From: Sphagnum compactum
Taxonomy: Eukaryota > Bryophyta > Sphagnopsida > Sphagnales
DNA length: 64,000 bases
Direction: 5' to 3'
Assembly: GCA_965153455.1 (NCBI GenBank)
Contig: OZ234504.1
Coordinates: 12,028,001 to 12,092,000 of the forward strand
Positions within the stretch are counted from its first letter, which is position 1, and each line of letters begins with the position of its first letter. Position numbers and translations under genes: made by a program. This document shows, piece after piece, positions 59,785 to 64,000 of the stretch. A model generated the notes under the pieces. It was not told where the DNA came from. It saw only the letters and a program-made list of their open reading frames with translations, and made no database searches.

Positions 59785-62339
59785 GCTTCCAAACAGGATG
59801 GTCTCTAGTATATGATATTTGGTGACCCACATTGGATCTCTTCCAGCAATATATGTAATCGCCCAGCAGTATCAAGGGTACAGGAGTCAAGAAAATGTAC
59901 ACCAACAAGCAGGCAATACCCTTACTACCAGGTGGAATCTTCACACCACGTGACTCCTTGTGCCAAGATCATACTAGGTCACATCAGGTGAATATTCTGG
60001 TGCAAAACTTTCCACCCAGGTCTCTTTTTCTTGTATGCACATTCCAAGCAGGCCTGTGATGAGGAGAGGATCATCTATGTGACACCCAGCAGACACAGGA
60101 ATGGTCTGTGCTCCCAAGTAATTCACCAGATAATCATGGTTACATCAGTGAAGGTTAATTTTCTGGCCAAGATGGCTGTACACAAGAAAGGTTGTCAGTT
60201 GTATTGACCTTTCAGTGTCAACCTCTGGAGCATGGTCTTTTGAGCGATGGTCTGTATTTGGGGAAGGTAACAGGGTTGGGGTGGGTAGAGTGTCACAGTG
60301 TGTGTACAGTGTGAAAGCCCATAGCGTTGATATATGAATCTTCTTCGTTGTTCATAAAGCAGACTGCCGCACTTTGTTAATTTTTAGAGATTTTTGTCCA
60401 GTATATCCAAGGGTTCTTAACACATGTAGGTAGATGCTGGAACTGATTGTACAAGGCTGTTTTTCACAGAGTTGCAAACAGGGAGTCAGAAGAGAGTGAT
60501 CACTTTCAAAGGAAGGTGGAGCCCTTTGTCCATCCAGCCGGACACAACAATAAACTCCAAAGGTTAGAATAAGATATCTAAAATAGTTTTCAATATGAAT
60601 TCTAAAAGAAGTCAGCAACTCTGGAAGGTGGATTGTCAAAGCTAGGAATGACTCATTGTGAACAAACTCCTTGATGATGCTCATGGATGATTGTAATGGT
60701 CATTATTTTGCATTTTGTAAAATGAGTTGGTCGAAATACCTATTTTTAAGATGCCACTGCAAGTTCCAATTGAGATTGAGGTTTTTGAAACACTAACTTG
60801 TTGCATGAAGCGTGCAAACTTGCCTCTTCCTTTGCTTGGAAAGAAAAATAGATCACATGCATTATTTCTTGAGATTGTGCATCAAATTAGCTTGGATGAC
60901 AAGCACTATTACTAAAAAAAAATTCCAGACAAATTTTGTCATTTTTTCACACAAGAAAATTAAGAAAAAATCACCTTTGATTGCATAGTTATATTTCTTA
61001 GCAATGCCAGCATGACCTCTTACAAGTGATTTTTTGTTACAAATTTTCACTATCTACCAAAGCATTTGAGAAAATTTTGGAAAATTTTGTTTTCTTTGTG
61101 CAAAATGGGTTTTTCAAAACAATTTTTTTTCCATTTTGTATTATAAAAAAGAGAAACATTCCCTGACCTTACATGTCAAGTTCACATATTGAGGATCTTA
61201 TTTATATGTTAAGATAAAATGTTTTTATTTTATTTTTATATACGACCCTCCAAAACTCTTTTATATGCTTTTGGTAGAGTTCAAAAACCCCTAGATAAGG
61301 CACTGTGCACATTTGGCATTTCATAATTTTTTAAGCAACAAAACAAAAGTTAGTGAATGGATTTTAGTTTTGGAAATTAGCTTAAAAATTTAAAAATGAT
61401 TTTGTCTTATAAACTCTGAAGTTAAGCCCACTTCAACTGGAATGACATTGGCAAGGGTGACTTTACAAGAGGTTTAATATGCTTTGGGCAACAACACAGT
61501 GGCCCACTACCTAATGGTTTATGGCAGGAACCCATGGTGTAAAAATTACCCATTTCATTATACCCCAATAAAAGCCTTCAAAGGTTGTAACCAAGACCTC
61601 GGTGGCAATGGACTTATTAAAATTGTGAATTGCAACGATTTTTATTTTTTTTTCAATTTTGTGATATAGAAAAATTGGCAATTTTTTCCCAACAAAACAG
61701 CAAAATTAGTCTAATTTATACTTGAAAAGAAAATCAAAGCTTTTCCCAAACTTTTGTTACAAAAAATGATAAAATTTGTCACAACAAAAAGAATAAAAAT
61801 AAAAATTCCAAATTTTCATAAATTGAAAAAAAATTAGTAGAAAGAATACAACAAAAGGGCCTTTTAAAGTAAAGGAATAGAAAAGAAAAAAGAAAGAAAA
61901 AAAGGCAGAAAAAATGGGAAAAAAGTGATTGATGTTGAACAATGGTGTTTTTTTCTTTTCTTTTCTTTGCCTTCCCTTTCCTTTCTTTTTCCCAGGCGAA
62001 GAAACGGAACCCATTGTCGACAATTTTGGCAGAGTTGAAAATAAATGAAAAATAAAAGGCAAAAAGAGCGCTCTTTTTCTTTCTGATTGCGCAGATCTCT
62101 TTTCTTTGATAGCCAGTGGAAACATCCGGTGTTGGAAAGAAGGGCTGTAACCAAAGTTGGGGGCACAGAAGACCTACCTACTACACTAATTGCATCCTCC
62201 CTCCCATATACAGATCATTCAAACACTTCATAAATTTTAGGAATAGGCCCACCCACCCTATTCATATCATCCCGGAGACATTTTTCAGTGATCAACAACT
62301 AACCCCAGAATCCACACATACTACTTCCAAATCAACACA
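59785..62339. other. DUSP12 3' flank and AT-rich spacer
   Basis: About the first 550 bases may be 3'UTR. From about 60.9 kb on the sequence is AT-rich with A/T runs, and no coding signal was seen. Confidence 0.55.
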
Positions 62340-63630
62340 AATTGTTTCCTAAAATCCTTAGATTGGGAATAGTTGATGCAACTGTTGTAGCTTGATTTAA
62401 ATGCAATACCTCATCTCTTTTTCATTTGGCCAACTTCACCAGTCCTTTTAAATATTCCAACTCACTTGGTATAGTGAGGATGGTTTCCATGGGGCTCAAA
62501 GATATCTTCTCCTTTATAAAGTGGGAGATGATATTCGACCTCATGTTGTTGCTCCTATCAATCCCGAGCTATATGTTAGCACCATCATTCCAGCTCCAAG
62601 GTTTTCATTTTCAGGATTGGGTATTGCATCAACTGGCACGTTCATAAGTATCCTTCTCTTGGGTACCCACCCATACATGAGAAAACACATCATAGTTAAG
62701 ACCACAGATCCTATTCAATTGGGCTAGTGTTGCCTCCTCGTCATCAATAAGAACCTTTAGAAATTTTGCAACAATAGTTCCATTCTTAGGATCTTTCTTC
62801 CAGCACTTGTTTTCAATATGCCCCATCCCACCATAGAAATTACACCTTAGACCACAATTCTCTGTTTTGTGTAGCCCTCCACACTTCTGGTATTTTGGCC
62901 GAGAGTTGGCATACTTTGGACAGTTATGGCTTGGTGATCTTTTACCATGTAGATCTGGCAACCATTGAAATTGGAAGATCCCCCTAATGTAACTACTGGT
63001 TGTAATTCAGTCTACCTCTTGAAGAAATTGACCAAAGAGTTGCCCATCACCTTGGTCTGCTTTTCAACTGTCACATTTGTTACATTCATAAACTCTTCTT
63101 ATTCCTCCATGAGACGATCAAATGGTGTTTCCCCTAGTTCTCCCAGAACTTTTTCCACCTCCAAAGCAGCAACCAACAAAGCCTCCATGTTGGCATAGTC
63201 CTGCACAACACACAATTTTCTGATTTTTGGTTTCAATTCTGATAAAAACTCCCTTCTCTATTCCATTTCTTTAATTTTTCCCCTTGTAAACAATTTCTCT
63301 AGTTTGTCATAGTATAGTTACACCTGTTGCCTAAATTCTTGTTCACTCTGATTTCTTCTGAATCTACAGCTTCGTACCTTTGCTCCATGGTAGCCTTTAA
63401 GGTAGCCCAATATGTAAGAGCAAGCTCAATGTGTTTGTACCATTCCTTTGCCTTCCCCCTTAGATTGAGATGAAGGATCTTAAATAATTTAACTTCATCA
63501 TAGTTTTGAACTTCTGTAGCCATCTCCAACCTTTCAATCCAATCAATCACATTTTCAAAGTTCAAATTCTTTTCCCTAGAATAACTCATCCATTCCCTTG
63601 GGACTAGTCTATTCCTACCTTACTCTAGTA
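62340..63630 (-). mobile_element. Ty3/gypsy-like gag relic
   Basis: Reading the minus strand from the right, a VPREW-MSYSREKN entry leads to a retrotransposon gag domain: FENVIDWIERLEMA, LNLRGKAKEWYKHIE, WATLKATMEQRYEAVD (63590-63330). Next come REFLSELKPKIRKL.VVQDY, LEVEKVLGELGETPFDRLMEE (about 63250-63110), a C..CGG...TENC zinc-knuckle region (about 62940-62800), then VLTIPSELEYLKGLVKLAK-like text (about 62490-62430). Stops and a frameshift interrupt it. It lies opposite in strand to the RT relic at 55-56 kb and is a different insertion. The 5' end lies toward or beyond the right edge. Confidence 0.75.
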
Positions 63631-64000
63631 CAACTTTATATCTTGGTTTGGGTCGTCATTTTACATAATGAAAGACCCAATAGATAGTTTTTGCAGACCA
63701 TAGTGCATTTTATCCTCATGTTCAAAGTTCCACATCCATTCCCCCTCAAAATCTTTGCCTAACCTCCAAATTAAAATCCTAGATTTTCCCATGTATGTTT
63801 TACCCACAACACTTTATCTCCTGCAACAAATAACTCCTCAATTCCAAGCCAGAAAAATCTAATTATGTGATGAAGTGAGACAACAACAATGGGGATTCAT
63901 AAATCTTCTACTCTAGGGACTACTTCACTTCTTTCATGTAATTGAATAGCTAGTGGGCTGGCAAAGATGGAAGAAAAGAAATATTTGGTGTGTTGTTTCA
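63631..64000. other. Right-edge sequence, probably the same element
   Basis: No frame was identified. By position it could be the leader or LTR of the minus-strand gag relic. Confidence 0.35.

Noticed and set aside
1-64000. CRISPR arrays, bacterial operons, phage or organelle insertions
   Set aside because: No regularly spaced repeats with unique spacers, no bacterial-style gene clusters and no organellar genes were seen. Everything supported is plant nuclear.

Overview
This is a nuclear segment from a land plant. It carries multi-exon genes with short GT-AG introns, plant-type gene families (UPF0301, HDA5-type histone deacetylase, GCP3, an At4g22030-like protein, plant-type YVH1/DUSP12), a telo-box promoter and long AT-rich stretches of decayed transposons. 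The degenerate Ty3, LINE and hAT-like sequences resemble families I associate with mosses and other non-seed plants. A bryophyte is therefore my best guess, but nothing in the window proves it.

Layout. (1) 1-3188 (+): 3' part of a UPF0301/AlgH-family gene whose 5' end lies left of the window. (2) 5821-11206 (+): a 14-exon HDA5-like class II histone deacetylase with a long linker and a C-terminal gamma-glutamylcyclotransferase-like (AIG2-like) domain. (3) 16699-19917 (+): GCP3/SPC98, a gamma-tubulin complex subunit, three exons. (4) about 20-37 kb: a gene-poor desert with a kinase-like scrap, a LINE tail, a hAT-like transposase relic, an endonuclease-like fragment and two minisatellites. (5) 37615-39000 (+): an intronless membrane protein of the At4g22030-like family. 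(6) 42797-43048 (+): a small single-pass membrane protein that I do not recognise. (7) about 43-57 kb: AT-rich DNA with a GC-rich island and a heavily mutated Ty3 reverse transcriptase. (8) 57432-59784 (+): YVH1/DUSP12 dual-specificity phosphatase, six exons, with a GC-AG first intron and a telo-box cluster upstream. (9) 62.3-63.6 kb (-): a Ty3-like gag relic running toward the right edge.

All six supported genes lie on the + strand. They do not form a pathway. They are housekeeping and regulatory genes: chromatin, microtubule nucleation, ribosome maturation/phosphatase, a plastid-type UPF0301 protein and two membrane proteins. Exon boundaries were set by hand from splice signals, reading phase and family resemblance recalled from memory, with no database search. 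I found no convincing novel system. The most interesting points are the HDAC-GGCT fusion with its long linker, the GC-AG intron cutting the phosphatase active-site loop, a pair of dispersed repeats with permuted block order, and the stratified transposon graveyard.
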